From Mesorhizobium sp. WSM3862 (GTDB lineage: Bacteria > Pseudomonadota > Alphaproteobacteria > Rhizobiales > Rhizobiaceae): DNA of 64,000 bases. The position numbers were made by a program, and so were the translations under genes. The stretch spans positions 62,001-126,000 of the forward strand of contig NZ_NSGE01000009.1 in the NCBI RefSeq assembly GCF_002294985.1, given 5' to 3'. This document shows, piece after piece, positions 8,287-19,668 of the stretch; the first letter of the stretch is position 1, and each line of letters starts with the position of its first letter. Under the pieces are notes generated by a model. It worked only from the letters and a program-made list of their open reading frames with translations, was not told the origin of the DNA and did no database searches.

Positions 8287-8376
8287 ATGCTTTTCGACTA
8301 CGTCCTCGGCGGCGCGGTGACCTTGTTCTTGCTTGCCTACCTCACCTACGCCCTCATCCGCCCAGAGCGCTTCTGA
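8287..8376 (+). CDS. kdpF: KdpF, small stabilising subunit of the potassium-transporting ATPase
   Basis: The 29-residue peptide MLFDYVLGGAVTLFLLAYLT followed by YALIRPERF is a single-span membrane protein ending in the RPERF tail shared by KdpF proteins. It begins 10 bases after the preceding small frame and ends 22 bases before kdpA. KdpF sits beside KdpA and stabilises the KdpFABC complex. Confidence 0.9.
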   Translation: MLFDYVLGGAVTLFLLAYLTYALIRPERF

Positions 8377-8398
8377 TCGGCATACGGAAAGTCAGTTC

Positions 8399-10102
8399 AT
8401 GACACTCAACGGCTGGATACAGATCCTCGTCTATTGCGGGATCCTGCTTTTGCTCGTGAAGCCGCTCGGCGGCTACATGCACCGCGTCTTCAAAGGCGAT
8501 CGTACGTTGCTGTCGCCCGTGCTTGTCCCGATCGAGCGCGGCCTCTATCGCCTCGCCGGGACAAGCGAGAAGGAAGAACAGCACTGGGCCGCCTACGCCA
8601 CCGGCATGCTGCTTTTCAACCTCGCCGGTTTCCTCGTGCTTTATGCCTTGCAGCGGCTGCAGGGCGCGCTGCCCTACAATCCCGCCGGGATGGCTGCGGT
8701 CGAACCGGAGCTCGCCTTCAACACCGCGGCGAGCTTCGTCACCAATACCAACTGGCAGAACTACGGCGGCGAAAGCACGATGTCCTACCTCGTGCAGATG
8801 GCCGGCCTCACCGTCCAGAACTTTGTTTCGGCCGCCACCGGCATTGCCATTGCGATCGCGCTGATCCGCGGCTTTGCCCGCGCCTCGGGCAAGTCGATCG
8901 GCAGTTTCTGGATCGACCTGACCCGCTGCACGCTTTACGTGCTCCTGCCGGCCTGCGTCGTGCTGACGCTCGTCTATGTGTGGCTCGGCATCCCGCAGAC
9001 GCTTGGACCCTATGTCGACGCCACCACGCTGGAAGGCGCCAAGCAGACGATCGCGCTCGGCCCAGTCGCCACGCAGGTCGCCATCAAGATGCTTGGCACC
9101 AATGGCGGCGGCTTCTTCAACGCCAATGCCGCGCATCCTTTTGAGAATCCGGACGCCATCTCGAACCTGATCCAGATGCTGTCGATCTTCGCGCTGGGCG
9201 CCGGTCTCACCAACGTCTTCGGGCGGATGGTCGGCAGTGAGCGCCAGGGCTGGGCGATCCTTGCCTCGATGGCCGTGCTGTTCCTCGTCGGCGTCGTCAT
9301 CTGCTACTGGGCCGAGGCTGCCGGCAATCCGCTACTGCATGCGCTCGGCATCGACGGCGGCAATATGGAAGGCAAGGAGACGCGCTTCGGGATAGCGTTG
9401 TCGGCGCTGTTCGCGGTCATCACCACGGCCGCCTCGTGCGGCGCCGTGAATGCCATGCATGATTCTTTCACCGCGCTTGGCGGCATGATCCCGCTGATCA
9501 ACATGCAGCTTGGCGAGGTCATCGTCGGCGGCGTCGGCGCCGGCTTCTACGGCATCCTGATGTTCGTCGTCCTTGCCGTCTTCGTTGCCGGCCTGATGGT
9601 CGGCCGCACACCGGAATATCTCGGCAAGAAGATCGAAGCCAAGGAGGTCAAGATGGCGATGCTTGCCATCCTCTGCCTGCCGCTGGCGATGCTGATCTTC
9701 ACGGCTATCGCCGTGGTCCTGCCGAGCGCGGTGGCCTCGATGGCCAATGGCGGCCCGCACGGCTTCTCGGAGGTGCTCTATGCCTACACGTCGGCGGCCG
9801 CGAACAACGGCTCGGCCTTTGGCGGACTGACCGGCAACACGCCCTGGTACAACATCACCATCGCGATCGGCATGCTGATGGGCCGCTTCCTGGTCATCAT
9901 CCCGGCTTTGGCCATCGCCGGCTCGCTGGCCACGAAGAAGACCGTGCCTGCTTCCGCCGGCACCTTCCCGACCGACGGCATGCTGTTCGTCGGCCTCCTG
10001 GTCGGCGTGATCGTCATCGTCGGCGGCCTCACCTTCTTCCCGTCGCTCGCCGTCGGTCCGATCGTCGAGCATCTGGCGATGATCCGCGGACAGACTTTCT
10101 GA
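8399..10102 (+). CDS. kdpA: potassium-transporting ATPase subunit A
   Basis: The 567-residue membrane protein forms the potassium channel of the Kdp pump. The four selectivity-filter-like loops are visible, including VTNTNWQNYGG, GTNGGGFFNANAAHPFENP and SAAANNGSAFGGL, along with about ten hydrophobic segments. I start at MTLNGWIQ, which directly begins the first membrane helix; a longer frame exists upstream but would overlap kdpF. It is the first large gene of the operon. Confidence 0.98.
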   Translation: MTLNGWIQILVYCGILLLLVKPLGGYMHRVFKGDRTLLSPVLVPIERGLYRLAGTSEKEEQHWAAYATGMLLFNLAGFLVLYALQRLQGALPYNPAGMAAVEPELAFNTAASFVTNTNWQNYGGESTMSYLVQMAGLTVQNFVSAATGIAIAIALIRGFARASGKSIGSFWIDLTRCTLYVLLPACVVLTLVYVWLGIPQTLGPYVDATTLEGAKQTIALGPVATQVAIKMLGTNGGGFFNANAAHPFENPDAISNLIQMLSIFALGAGLTNVFGRMVGSERQGWAILASMAVLFLVGVVICYWAEAAGNPLLHALGIDGGNMEGKETRFGIALSALFAVITTAASCGAVNAMHDSFTALGGMIPLINMQLGEVIVGGVGAGFYGILMFVVLAVFVAGLMVGRTPEYLGKKIEAKEVKMAMLAILCLPLAMLIFTAIAVVLPSAVASMANGGPHGFSEVLYAYTSAAANNGSAFGGLTGNTPWYNITIAIGMLMGRFLVIIPALAIAGSLATKKTVPASAGTFPTDGMLFVGLLVGVIVIVGGLTFFPSLAVGPIVEHLAMIRGQTF

Positions 10103-10103
10103 G

Positions 10104-10336
10104 ATGACCATGCCCTGGTTCAACAACATACGTCGGCACGATCGTCACCAATCCGGTGACGGAACGCCCGATGACGGAGGGGACGAGAAGCCTCGTCCTT
10201 TCCCGACGCTCTCCACCTTCCTCGGCATGGCGGCCGTGCTGTTCGTGCTGTGGCTGCTGGCCTCCGGCCTTCCGCATCTGTTGCCGAAGACCGAACACCC
10301 GGCGCCATCCAACATCACCGATACCGGAGTCCTGAA

Positions 10337-10340
<4 letters not shown>
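10104..10340 (+). CDS. small single-span membrane protein between kdpA and kdpB
   Basis: The 78-residue frame starts 2 bases after the kdpA stop, and its own stop overlaps the kdpB start (ATGA), so translation is coupled on both sides. It has a polar N-terminus (about 35 residues, rich in Asp, Gly and Arg), one membrane helix (FLGMAAVLFVLWLLASGLP, about residues 39-57) and a short outer tail. It is not part of the classic KdpFABC complex. Codon use and tight packing argue that it is a real gene. A role in assembly or regulation of the pump is inferred only. Confidence 0.7.
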
Positions 10341-12433
<2,093 letters not shown>

Positions 12434-12445
12434 GGACCCATTCCG

Positions 12446-13009
12446 ATGTTCAAGCAACTCAGACCCGCGATCGTCATGATCGTGTTCTTCACGGTGCTGA
12501 CCGGCCTCATCTATCCGATCGGCATGACCGGCATCGCGCAAGCGCTGTTTCCCAGCCAGGCCAATGGCAGCCTGATCGAAAAGGATGGCAAGGTTATCGG
12601 CTCCGAACTGATCGGCCAGGCCTTCGCCAGCGACCGCTATTTCCACGGGCGGCCCTCGGCAGCCGGCGACGGCTACAACGCCGCCTCCTCCGGCGGCTCG
12701 AATCTCGGGCCGACCAATGCGAAGCTGATCGAACGCATCAAGGCCGACGCCGACAGGCTGAAGGCCGAGAACCCGAACGCACCGGTTCCGATGGATCTCG
12801 TCACCACGTCTGGCAGCGGCCTCGATCCCGAGATCAGCCCGGAGGCGGCCTATTTCCAGGTGCCGCGGATTGCCAAGGCCAGGGGCATCGATGAAGCCAA
12901 GGTGAAATCGCTTGTCGACGGCCATGTCGAGGATCGCGAGCTGGGCTTCATGGGTGAGCCGGTGGTCAATGTGCTGGCCCTCAACATGGGGCTCGACGAT
13001 CTCAAATAA
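12446..13009 (+). CDS. kdpC: potassium-transporting ATPase subunit C
   Basis: The 187-residue protein has one N-terminal membrane anchor (AIVMIVFFTVLTGLIYPIGM) and a soluble outer domain. Typical KdpC motifs are FHGRPSAAGDGYNAASSGGS, NLGPTNAKL and the C-terminal half starting VPMDLVTTSGSGLDPEISP. It begins 12 bases after kdpB and completes the KdpFABC pump. Confidence 0.98.
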   Translation: MFKQLRPAIVMIVFFTVLTGLIYPIGMTGIAQALFPSQANGSLIEKDGKVIGSELIGQAFASDRYFHGRPSAAGDGYNAASSGGSNLGPTNAKLIERIKADADRLKAENPNAPVPMDLVTTSGSGLDPEISPEAAYFQVPRIAKARGIDEAKVKSLVDGHVEDRELGFMGEPVVNVLALNMGLDDLK

Positions 13010-13023
13010 TCAGCACCCGCAGC

Positions 13024-13042
13024 GGGGATCGACACGATCCCC
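13024..13042 (+). other. hairpin between kdpC and kdpD
   Basis: A perfect 8-bp stem, GGGGATCG/CGATCCCC, has a 3-base loop and lies in the 56-base gap. There is no T-run after it. It could reduce expression of the sensor pair relative to the pump genes, or protect the upstream mRNA; this is inferred from position. Confidence 0.5.
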
Positions 13043-13065
13043 GGTGCAATCCATGATTGGACTTG

Positions 13066-15789
13066 ATGCCGGACGACAGGACCAACTTCGAGAACAGACC
13101 TTCTCCCGACGCGCTGCTCGAGCACGCGGAGCGGGAGGGCCGCGGCCGTCTGCGCATCTTCCTTGGCGCGGCGCCCGGCGTCGGCAAGACCTACGAGATG
13201 CTGTTGGCAGGCCGCGCCCGGCGCGCCGACGGCATCGACGTCGCGATCGGCGTCGTTGAAACGCATGGCCGCAAGGAAACCCAGGCGCTGGTCGAAGGCT
13301 ATGAGGTGATCCCGCGCCGCGAGGTCGAATACAGGGGCCTCGTCCTCGACGAGATGGACATCGACGCCATCCTGAAACGGCGGCCGGAGCTGGTTCTGAT
13401 CGACGAACTCGCGCACACCAACGCGCCCGGCAGCCGTCATCCCAAGCGCTATCTCGATGTTCAGGAAATCCTGTCGCAGGGCATCGACGTCTACACCACG
13501 CTCAACATCCAGCATGTCGAAAGCCTGAATGACGTCGTGGCGCAGATCACCCGCGTCAGGGTGCGCGAAACCGTTCCGGATTCCATCATCGACGAGGCCG
13601 ACGACATCGAGGTCATCGACCTCACCCCGGACGACCTGATCAAGCGGCTGCATGAAGGCAAGGTCTATTTCCCGCAAACCGCTCAGCGCGCGATCGAGAA
13701 CTATTTTTCGCCTGGCAATCTGACGGCGCTTCGCGAGTTGGCGCTGCGACGCACCGCGCAGCGCGTCGATGAACAGCTCCTCAGCCATATGCAGTCCCAC
13801 GCCATTCCGGGACCGTGGGCGGCCGGCGAGCGGGTCCTTGTCTGCGTCGACTCGCGTCCGGACGGGGGCGCTCGTATCCGCTACGCGCGCCGGCTCGCCG
13901 ATCGCCTGCGGGCGCCATGGACGGCACTGCATGTCGACACGCCTCGCCTGGCCGGCATGTCCGAAGAGGACAAGGACCGGCTGGCGACAAACCTGCGCCT
14001 TGCCGAACAGCTCGGCGCCGAGGTGGCGACCATCCCGGGCCAGAACGTCGCCCAGGACATCGTGCGCCATGCGACGGCGAACAACTTCACCCATATCGTC
14101 ATCGGCAGGCCGACCCGCTCGCGCTGGCGGGAACTGATCGAGGGCTCGCTCACCTATGACCTGATCCGCAATGCCGGCGACATCAGCGTCCATGTCATTT
14201 CGGGCAAGGAGCGCGATGCCGACATTCCGTCGGCCCGGGTGAAGGCCGCGTCCGAGCAGAAGCCCTTCCAGATCTGGCCCTATCTGTTCTCGACGGCCTA
14301 TGTCGCCGGCGCGGTGGCCGTCAGCTCGATTCTCGATCAGTTCCTCGATGTCCGCAATCTGGCCAGCGTCCTGCTGCTGGCGGTGCTGACTTCGGCGGTG
14401 ACGTTCGGACTCTGGCCGGCGCTCTACGCTTGTTTCCTGAGCGCGCTTGCCTTCAACTATTTCTTCCTCGAGCCGCGCTATACGTTCACGATCAGGGATC
14501 CGGAGAGCATCGTTGCCTTCGCGGTCTTTCTCGTTGTCGCTGTCATCGCCAGCAATCTGACGGCGCGCGTCCAGCGCCAGGCGGTCGCCGCCCGCTCACG
14601 CGCGCGAGCCACGCAGGACATCTACTCGTTCTCCAAGAAGCTCGCCGGCGCCGGCACGCTTGACGACGTGCTGTGGGCCACCGCCTTCCAGATCGCCTCG
14701 ATGCTGAAAGTGCGCGTGGTGCTGCTTCTGCCCGAGAATGGAACGATCACCGTCAAGGCCGGCTATCCGCCGGACGATACGCTCGCCGAGGCCGACATCG
14801 CGGCGGCCCGCTGGGCCTGGGAACATGACCGCCCCGCCGGCCGCGGCGCCGATACGCTGCCCGGCGCGAAGCGCCTCTATCTGCCCTTGCGAACAGGCCG
14901 GACAGCGGTCGGCGTCGTCGGCCTCGACAACGACAAGCAGGGCCCTTTGCTGACCCCCGAGCAGCAGCGCCTTCTCGACGCGCTTGCCGATCAGGCGGCG
15001 GTCGCCATCGAACGCATCCAGCTTGTCGCCGATGTCGACCGCGCCAGGCTGGCGGCGGAAGCGGACCGGCTGCGCACGGCGCTGCTTACCTCGATCTCGC
15101 ATGACCTGAAGACGCCGCTGGCCGCCATCATGGGTGCCGCCGGCACGCTGCGGGAATACGCGGCCGCCCTTCCCGAAGAGGACCGCGCGGAACTCCTGTC
15201 GACGGTGGTCGACGAATCGGAGCGGCTCAACCGCTTCATCGCCAATCTGCTCGACATGACCAAGATCGAGTCCGGCGCCATGGAGCCGAACTACGCTCTC
15301 CATTATGTCGGCGATATCGTCGGCTCGGCGCTCGATCGCGCTCGCAAGATCACCGGCGAGCACCGCATCGACACCGACATTCCGCCGGACTTGCCGATGC
15401 TGCGCCTCGACCCGGTGCTGTTCGAGCAGGCGCTGTTCAACCTCCTCGACAATGCCGCCAAATATTCCGCGCCCGGCTCGACCATCCGCCTGCAAGGCTG
15501 GGTGGACAACGGCTCCGTCATCCTGCAGGTCATGGACGAGGGACCAGGCATCCCGCCGAACGACCTCGAACGGATCTTCGACACCTTCTATCGGGTGCGC
15601 AAGCGCGACCAGGTCCGCGCCGGCACGGGTCTCGGCCTGTCGATCAGTCGCGGTTTCGTCGAGGCCATGGGCGGCGGGATCTCGGCGACGAACCGCACCG
15701 ACCGGCCCGGCGCGATCTTCACCATCCGCATGCCGGTGCCGCAGGAAATTCCAGACCTGGCCGTCGCCAAAACGGATGACGCCGCATGA
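13066..15789 (+). CDS. kdpD: osmosensitive potassium-channel sensor histidine kinase
   Basis: The predicted length is 907 residues. The layout is standard for KdpD: an N-terminal domain with Walker A GAAPGVGKTYEML and Walker B-like LVLIDELAHTNAPGSRH, a universal-stress-like region, four close membrane helices around residues 400-500, a GAF region, and a kinase core with the phospho-accepting His at about residue 679 (SISHDLKTPLAAI). The ATPase boxes include LFNLLDNAAKY, MDEGPGIP and AGTGLGLSI. A TTG 9 bases upstream is an alternative start. It senses low potassium and phosphorylates KdpE. Confidence 0.96.
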   Translation: MPDDRTNFENRPSPDALLEHAEREGRGRLRIFLGAAPGVGKTYEMLLAGRARRADGIDVAIGVVETHGRKETQALVEGYEVIPRREVEYRGLVLDEMDIDAILKRRPELVLIDELAHTNAPGSRHPKRYLDVQEILSQGIDVYTTLNIQHVESLNDVVAQITRVRVRETVPDSIIDEADDIEVIDLTPDDLIKRLHEGKVYFPQTAQRAIENYFSPGNLTALRELALRRTAQRVDEQLLSHMQSHAIPGPWAAGERVLVCVDSRPDGGARIRYARRLADRLRAPWTALHVDTPRLAGMSEEDKDRLATNLRLAEQLGAEVATIPGQNVAQDIVRHATANNFTHIVIGRPTRSRWRELIEGSLTYDLIRNAGDISVHVISGKERDADIPSARVKAASEQKPFQIWPYLFSTAYVAGAVAVSSILDQFLDVRNLASVLLLAVLTSAVTFGLWPALYACFLSALAFNYFFLEPRYTFTIRDPESIVAFAVFLVVAVIASNLTARVQRQAVAARSRARATQDIYSFSKKLAGAGTLDDVLWATAFQIASMLKVRVVLLLPENGTITVKAGYPPDDTLAEADIAAARWAWEHDRPAGRGADTLPGAKRLYLPLRTGRTAVGVVGLDNDKQGPLLTPEQQRLLDALADQAAVAIERIQLVADVDRARLAAEADRLRTALLTSISHDLKTPLAAIMGAAGTLREYAAALPEEDRAELLSTVVDESERLNRFIANLLDMTKIESGAMEPNYALHYVGDIVGSALDRARKITGEHRIDTDIPPDLPMLRLDPVLFEQALFNLLDNAAKYSAPGSTIRLQGWVDNGSVILQVMDEGPGIPPNDLERIFDTFYRVRKRDQVRAGTGLGLSISRGFVEAMGGGISATNRTDRPGAIFTIRMPVPQEIPDLAVAKTDDAA

Positions 15790-16478
15790 CCGGTCAGAAC
15801 GTCAGCATCCTGGTCGTCGACGACGAACCGCCGATCCGCAGGCTGCTTCGGGTCGGCCTCGGCAGCCAGGGCTATGCCGTATCGGAGGCACCGAACGCCA
15901 AGGCAGCGATCGAGCTCATGCAGGCGCAGCGGCCCGACCTGATCCTGCTCGATCTCGGCCTCCCGGGGATGACGGGCCTCGAACTGCTCGGCAAATGGCG
16001 TGACGACGGCCTCGACATTCCGGTCGTCATCCTGTCGAGCCGCACCGACGAGGCCGGCATCGTCCAGGCGCTCGAGATCGGCGCGGACGACTATGTGACG
16101 AAACCCTTCGGCATGAACGAGCTCGTCGCCCGCATCCGCGTGGCGCTGCGCCACAAGTTCCAGCAGCAGGGCGAGAAGCCGGTGTTCCAGGCCGGCGACC
16201 TTTCGGTCGACCTGGTGAAGCGCATCGTCAAGGTAGAGGGTAAGGAAGTAAAACTGTCGCCGAAGGAATACGATATCCTGCGCATGCTCGTGCAGTATGC
16301 CGGCAAGGTTCTGACCCATCGGTTCCTGCTGAAGCAGATCTGGAACGAGTCGACGGACGTGCAATATCTCAGGGTCTATGTCCGCCAATTGAGGCAGAAG
16401 ATCGAGAAGACACCGGACCAGCCGCGCTACATCATCACCGAGACCGGCGTCGGCTACCGTTTGCGCGAGGTCGATTGA
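15786..16478 (+). CDS. kdpE: KDP operon response regulator
   Basis: The 230-residue OmpR-type regulator overlaps the kdpD stop by 4 bases. The receiver domain has the acidic pair in VVDDEPPIRR, the phosphorylated D56 in LILLDLGLPG and the conserved Lys in YVTKPFG. The C-terminal winged helix (LSPKEYDILRMLVQYAGKVL and VYVRQLRQKIE) binds DNA. It should activate the kdp operon in front of it when potassium is low. Confidence 0.97.
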   Translation: MTGQNVSILVVDDEPPIRRLLRVGLGSQGYAVSEAPNAKAAIELMQAQRPDLILLDLGLPGMTGLELLGKWRDDGLDIPVVILSSRTDEAGIVQALEIGADDYVTKPFGMNELVARIRVALRHKFQQQGEKPVFQAGDLSVDLVKRIVKVEGKEVKLSPKEYDILRMLVQYAGKVLTHRFLLKQIWNESTDVQYLRVYVRQLRQKIEKTPDQPRYIITETGVGYRLREVD

Positions 16479-16605
16479 AGGAACCGGCGGGCATCATCCA
16501 ACCGATCGAGGCTGTGCCGCGAGATCGGTCGCTTGAACCATGGTAGATCCGCACAAACACCCTATATTACGGCAAGGTTTCTGTTTTTCGTGCGGGAAGG
16601 AAGCG

Positions 16606-16911
16606 ATGTCGCATCCTCGGCTATCGGCGGCTTTGATTGCCGCGGCTTTGTCGACTGCCGCCCTTTTGGGCGCGGCTTCATATGCCTCCGCGCAGGTCGT
16701 CATTCCCACAGACCGCAACGCCCTGATCCAACATAACGAGCTGCAGGCGCTCCGGAACCAGCTGCAGCGACGACAATTCCAGCAACAGCAGCAGCTTTAC
16801 CGCGAGCAGGACCGGCAGATCGTTCCGAAGGCTCGCCCTGAAGTGCCGATCGTCAAGCAGAATTGCCAGTCTCAGGTGATCGGCACCACGATTTCGCGCG
16901 TCTGCCGCTGA
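16606..16911 (+). CDS. small secreted Gln/Arg-rich protein of unknown function
   Basis: This is a 101-residue protein with a signal peptide (LSAALIAAALSTAALLGAAS, cut after YASA). The mature part has a charged glutamine-rich helix (LQALRNQLQRRQFQQQQQLY) and a C-terminal segment with two cysteines (KQNCQSQ and SRVCR) that could form a disulfide bond. I chose the ATG after GGAAGGAAGC rather than the ATG 66 bases upstream, because this start begins the signal peptide. No family was recognised; similar small periplasmic proteins occur in rhizobia. Confidence 0.7.
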   Translation: MSHPRLSAALIAAALSTAALLGAASYASAQVVIPTDRNALIQHNELQALRNQLQRRQFQQQQQLYREQDRQIVPKARPEVPIVKQNCQSQVIGTTISRVCR

Positions 16912-17055
16912 CATTTTTCTTTTTTGGGTTTACTTAGCCGACTTACTGTCGGCAGCGCGCCGGCTTGCATGGGCGGCGGTTTTGGGATTTGCAGGAGCGA
17001 GGTTTTGCCGTGCGGATAGCGTACGGCAGGAATGCCGCTTTGATCGGATTTTGGG

Positions 17056-17523
17056 ATGGCAGCAGCCAAGAAGAAAGCAGTACGCAGGGCAAAGAAGGGA
17101 GAGCGGATCCGCCAGGTGGCGGCCATCCCCTTTCGCCTACGCGGCGACGGCCAGCTTGAAGTCTTGCTGGTCACCTCGCGCACGACCAAACGTTTCATTG
17201 TGCCCAAGGGCTGGCCGATGAAGGGCAAGAGCGGGCGCAAGGCGGCCGCGATCGAGGCCCAGGAAGAGGCGGGCGTGCTGGGCAAGGCGCTGAAGCAGCC
17301 TGCCGGCGGCTACTCCTATTGGAAGCGCATGGCCAGCCGTTTCGTCCGTGTCGACGTGGTCGTCTACCTGCTCGAAGTCAGCGAGGAGATGGCCAACTGG
17401 CGGGAGGCCGTGAACCGTCAGCGGGCTTGGCTGCCGGCGGCCGATGCGGCCCTGCTGATCGACGAGCCCGAGCTTTCCACGCTGCTGAGGGATTTGACGG
17501 CCTTGGCGACCGATCCGGCGTAA
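17056..17523 (+). CDS. Nudix hydrolase (diphosphoinositol-polyphosphate phosphohydrolase-like)
   Basis: The 155-residue protein has a Nudix fold with strand pattern VAAIPFRLRGDGQLEVLLVT and a Nudix box-like stretch GKSGRKAAAIEAQEEAGVLG. The two catalytic glutamates of the EExG part are kept, but the usual Arg before them is Ile, as is common in this subfamily. The family hydrolyses diphosphate bonds in nucleotide derivatives or polyphosphate compounds. The N-terminus is lysine-rich. It stands alone between the small secreted protein and the convergent lyase gene. Confidence 0.85.
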   Translation: MAAAKKKAVRRAKKGERIRQVAAIPFRLRGDGQLEVLLVTSRTTKRFIVPKGWPMKGKSGRKAAAIEAQEEAGVLGKALKQPAGGYSYWKRMASRFVRVDVVVYLLEVSEEMANWREAVNRQRAWLPAADAALLIDEPELSTLLRDLTALATDPA

Positions 17524-17632
17524 GACGATGGCCTGGCGCAATTCCACGAAAGTGTGACACGGCATCCGTCAGGAATTCCGTCAAAACAAAGAGATAGATT
17601 GGTTCGCCGTTTCCGTGGAACGGTGAAACGCT

Positions 17633-18472
17633 CTAATCGGAGTCGCCAGGAAACGGCCGTGCCGGGGTGCCGCTATAAGCCCACAGCCATTCTTTGGGCA
17701 GAGGTCCCTTGTTGCGGTCGCTCTCCTGTGATTGCTCCCAGGCATGCGCCAGTATGCCTACCGAGCGCGACAGCACGAAGAGGCCGCGCGTCAGTGGCGG
17801 CGGGAAGCCTAGCTCGCCATAGATGACGGCCGTGGCGCCATCGATGTTGAGCGGGATCGTCTTGCCCTTGCGTGTCGCCACCTCCGCCTCGATCGCCTCG
17901 GCAATGTCGGCAAAGCGCCCGCTGACGACGCCGCGACCGGCGAAGTCGCGCGTCAGTTCGATGAGGCGCGGCGCCCGCGGATCGATCGGGTGGAAGCGAT
18001 GCCCGAGGCCGGGCACGTAGCCCTTTTCCTCGGCGAAGAACCGGTCGAGCCGCGCACTCACCGCTTCGGCGAGGCTCGCGCCACCATCCATTGCGGCGGC
18101 GATGTTGCCATAGAAGGAAAGCGCCTGCTCGCCGGCCCCGCCATGCACGTCCCCCAGCACATTGATGGCGGAGGCCATGGCGTTGTTGATGCCGACGCCG
18201 CAGGTCGCCGCCATGCGCGCGATCGCGATCGACGGCGCCTGCGGGCCGTGGTCGACGGCGGCCCCGAGCGCGATGCCGAGCAGCGCCGCCTGATCGTCGC
18301 CCGGCAATTCGCCGCGCAGCATCAGCCAGATCATCGCCGGAAAGCTGACCCGGCCGATCAGATCCTGGATCTGGTAGCCGTGCAGCCGGATCACGCCGGG
18401 CTGCATCTCGATGATGCCGGTCCGCCACCACTCCTCGCCGCGGTCGCGGCCGGTCCTTTTGTCCGCGCTCAT
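17633..18472 (-). CDS. citryl-CoA lyase / citrate synthase-family protein
   Basis: The 279-residue protein is shorter than normal citrate synthase (about 430) and fits the short citryl-CoA lyase type. The three catalytic residues of the family are present: His in DVHGGAGEQALSF, His in GLGHRFHPIDPRAPRL and Asp in NIDGATAVIYGELG. The start overlaps the stop of the CoA-transferase by 4 bases. With that enzyme and the TctABC transporter it can be read as a route for citrate or an analogue: uptake, activation to the CoA ester, then cleavage to a 2-oxo acid and acetyl-CoA. The exact substrate is inferred. Confidence 0.85.
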   Translation of the reverse strand: MSADKRTGRDRGEEWWRTGIIEMQPGVIRLHGYQIQDLIGRVSFPAMIWLMLRGELPGDDQAALLGIALGAAVDHGPQAPSIAIARMAATCGVGINNAMASAINVLGDVHGGAGEQALSFYGNIAAAMDGGASLAEAVSARLDRFFAEEKGYVPGLGHRFHPIDPRAPRLIELTRDFAGRGVVSGRFADIAEAIEAEVATRKGKTIPLNIDGATAVIYGELGFPPPLTRGLFVLSRSVGILAHAWEQSQESDRNKGPLPKEWLWAYSGTPARPFPGDSD

Positions 18473-19653
18473 GCCCGCGCCCTCCCTTTGCCGCGCGCCG
18501 GCAAGCTGGCGAACACGTCGTCCATATGCGCGCCAAGACGTGGCGGGGGGCCGGCTGGCACGGGAGCCGCACCGTCGACCATAAAGCCGCCACGCACCAC
18601 CGTGAGCGGCTTGTCCATTCCGGGTATCTCCTGGAAGCGCGTCGTCATGCGGCGCTCGGTGACCTGGCGTTCCTGCAGCACTTGCGGGATCGTCAGCACC
18701 CGCCCGGCCGGCACGCCGGCGCGGTTGAGCTTTTCTTCCCAGACCGCCGCAGGAGCGCCGGCAAGCGCGTCTTCGATGAGCGGCTTCAGCGCTGCCCGGT
18801 TCTCTTTGCGCGTCTCGCGCTCGGCGAAGCGCGGATCCGAAGCCAACTCTGGGCGGCCGATCAAGCCGCAAAGGATGACGAACTGCTCCTGCTTGTTGGC
18901 GGCGATGTTGAGCAGGCCCTCGCCGGTGCGGAACGCGCCGGAGGGCGCGGCCGTCATGTTCTCGTTGCCCATGGCTTGAGGCTGGACGCCCGCCGTCAGA
19001 TAGTTCGACACCGGCCATCCTAGCGCCGACAGCGTGCATTCGAGCATCGACACGTCGAGGAAGGCGCCTTCGCCGCTGGTCTTCTGCCGCACCAGCGCCG
19101 CAGCGATGGCGAAGGCCCCCACCAGCCCGCCCAGCGTGTCGGCGACCGGATAGCCGACGCGCAGGGGCGCCGTTTCCGGCGTGCCGGTGATGCTCATGAT
19201 CCCGGACAGCCCCTGGATGATCTGATCATAGGCCGGGTTGCCGCGCATCGGGCCGGTCTGGCCGAAACCCGATATCGCGCAATAGACGAGGCTTGGCCGC
19301 ACCTTCTTCAGCTTCTCATGGCCGAGGCCGAGCCGATCCATCACGCCGGGCCGGAAATTCTCGACCAGTGCGTCCGCCGTGGCGACCAGGTTGAGGAAGC
19401 GCTCGCGGTCGGCCTCCTGCTTCAGGTCGAGCACCACCGATCGTTTGCCGGCGTTCTGCGCCAGGAAGGATGCACCCATGCCGGCTTTGTTGAGCTCCGG
19501 CGAGGCGCCAAGCTGGCGCGCGAGATCGCCGCCCGGCGGCGCCTCGACCTTGATGACGTCGGCGCCGAGCAGCGCCAGCTGGTAGGCGCAGTAAGGACCT
19601 GCCAGCACATTGGTGAGGTCGAGGACGCGGATGCCGGAAAGCAGGTCTGTCAT
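18469..19653 (-). CDS. CaiB/BaiF-type class III CoA-transferase
   Basis: The 394-residue protein starts with the family signature LSGIRVLDLTNVLAGPYCAY, followed by GADVIKVEAPPGGD. The catalytic aspartate lies in GAFLDVSMLE. The glycine-rich loop and the family's C-terminal half are present. These enzymes move CoA between carboxylic acids without a covalent enzyme-CoA intermediate of the class I type. It starts 15 bases after tctA and overlaps the lyase gene, so it belongs to the transporter operon. Confidence 0.93.
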   Translation of the reverse strand: MTDLLSGIRVLDLTNVLAGPYCAYQLALLGADVIKVEAPPGGDLARQLGASPELNKAGMGASFLAQNAGKRSVVLDLKQEADRERFLNLVATADALVENFRPGVMDRLGLGHEKLKKVRPSLVYCAISGFGQTGPMRGNPAYDQIIQGLSGIMSITGTPETAPLRVGYPVADTLGGLVGAFAIAAALVRQKTSGEGAFLDVSMLECTLSALGWPVSNYLTAGVQPQAMGNENMTAAPSGAFRTGEGLLNIAANKQEQFVILCGLIGRPELASDPRFAERETRKENRAALKPLIEDALAGAPAAVWEEKLNRAGVPAGRVLTIPQVLQERQVTERRMTTRFQEIPGMDKPLTVVRGGFMVDGAAPVPAGPPPRLGAHMDDVFASLPARGKGRARA

Positions 19654-19668
19654 GATGCTCCAGATCGG

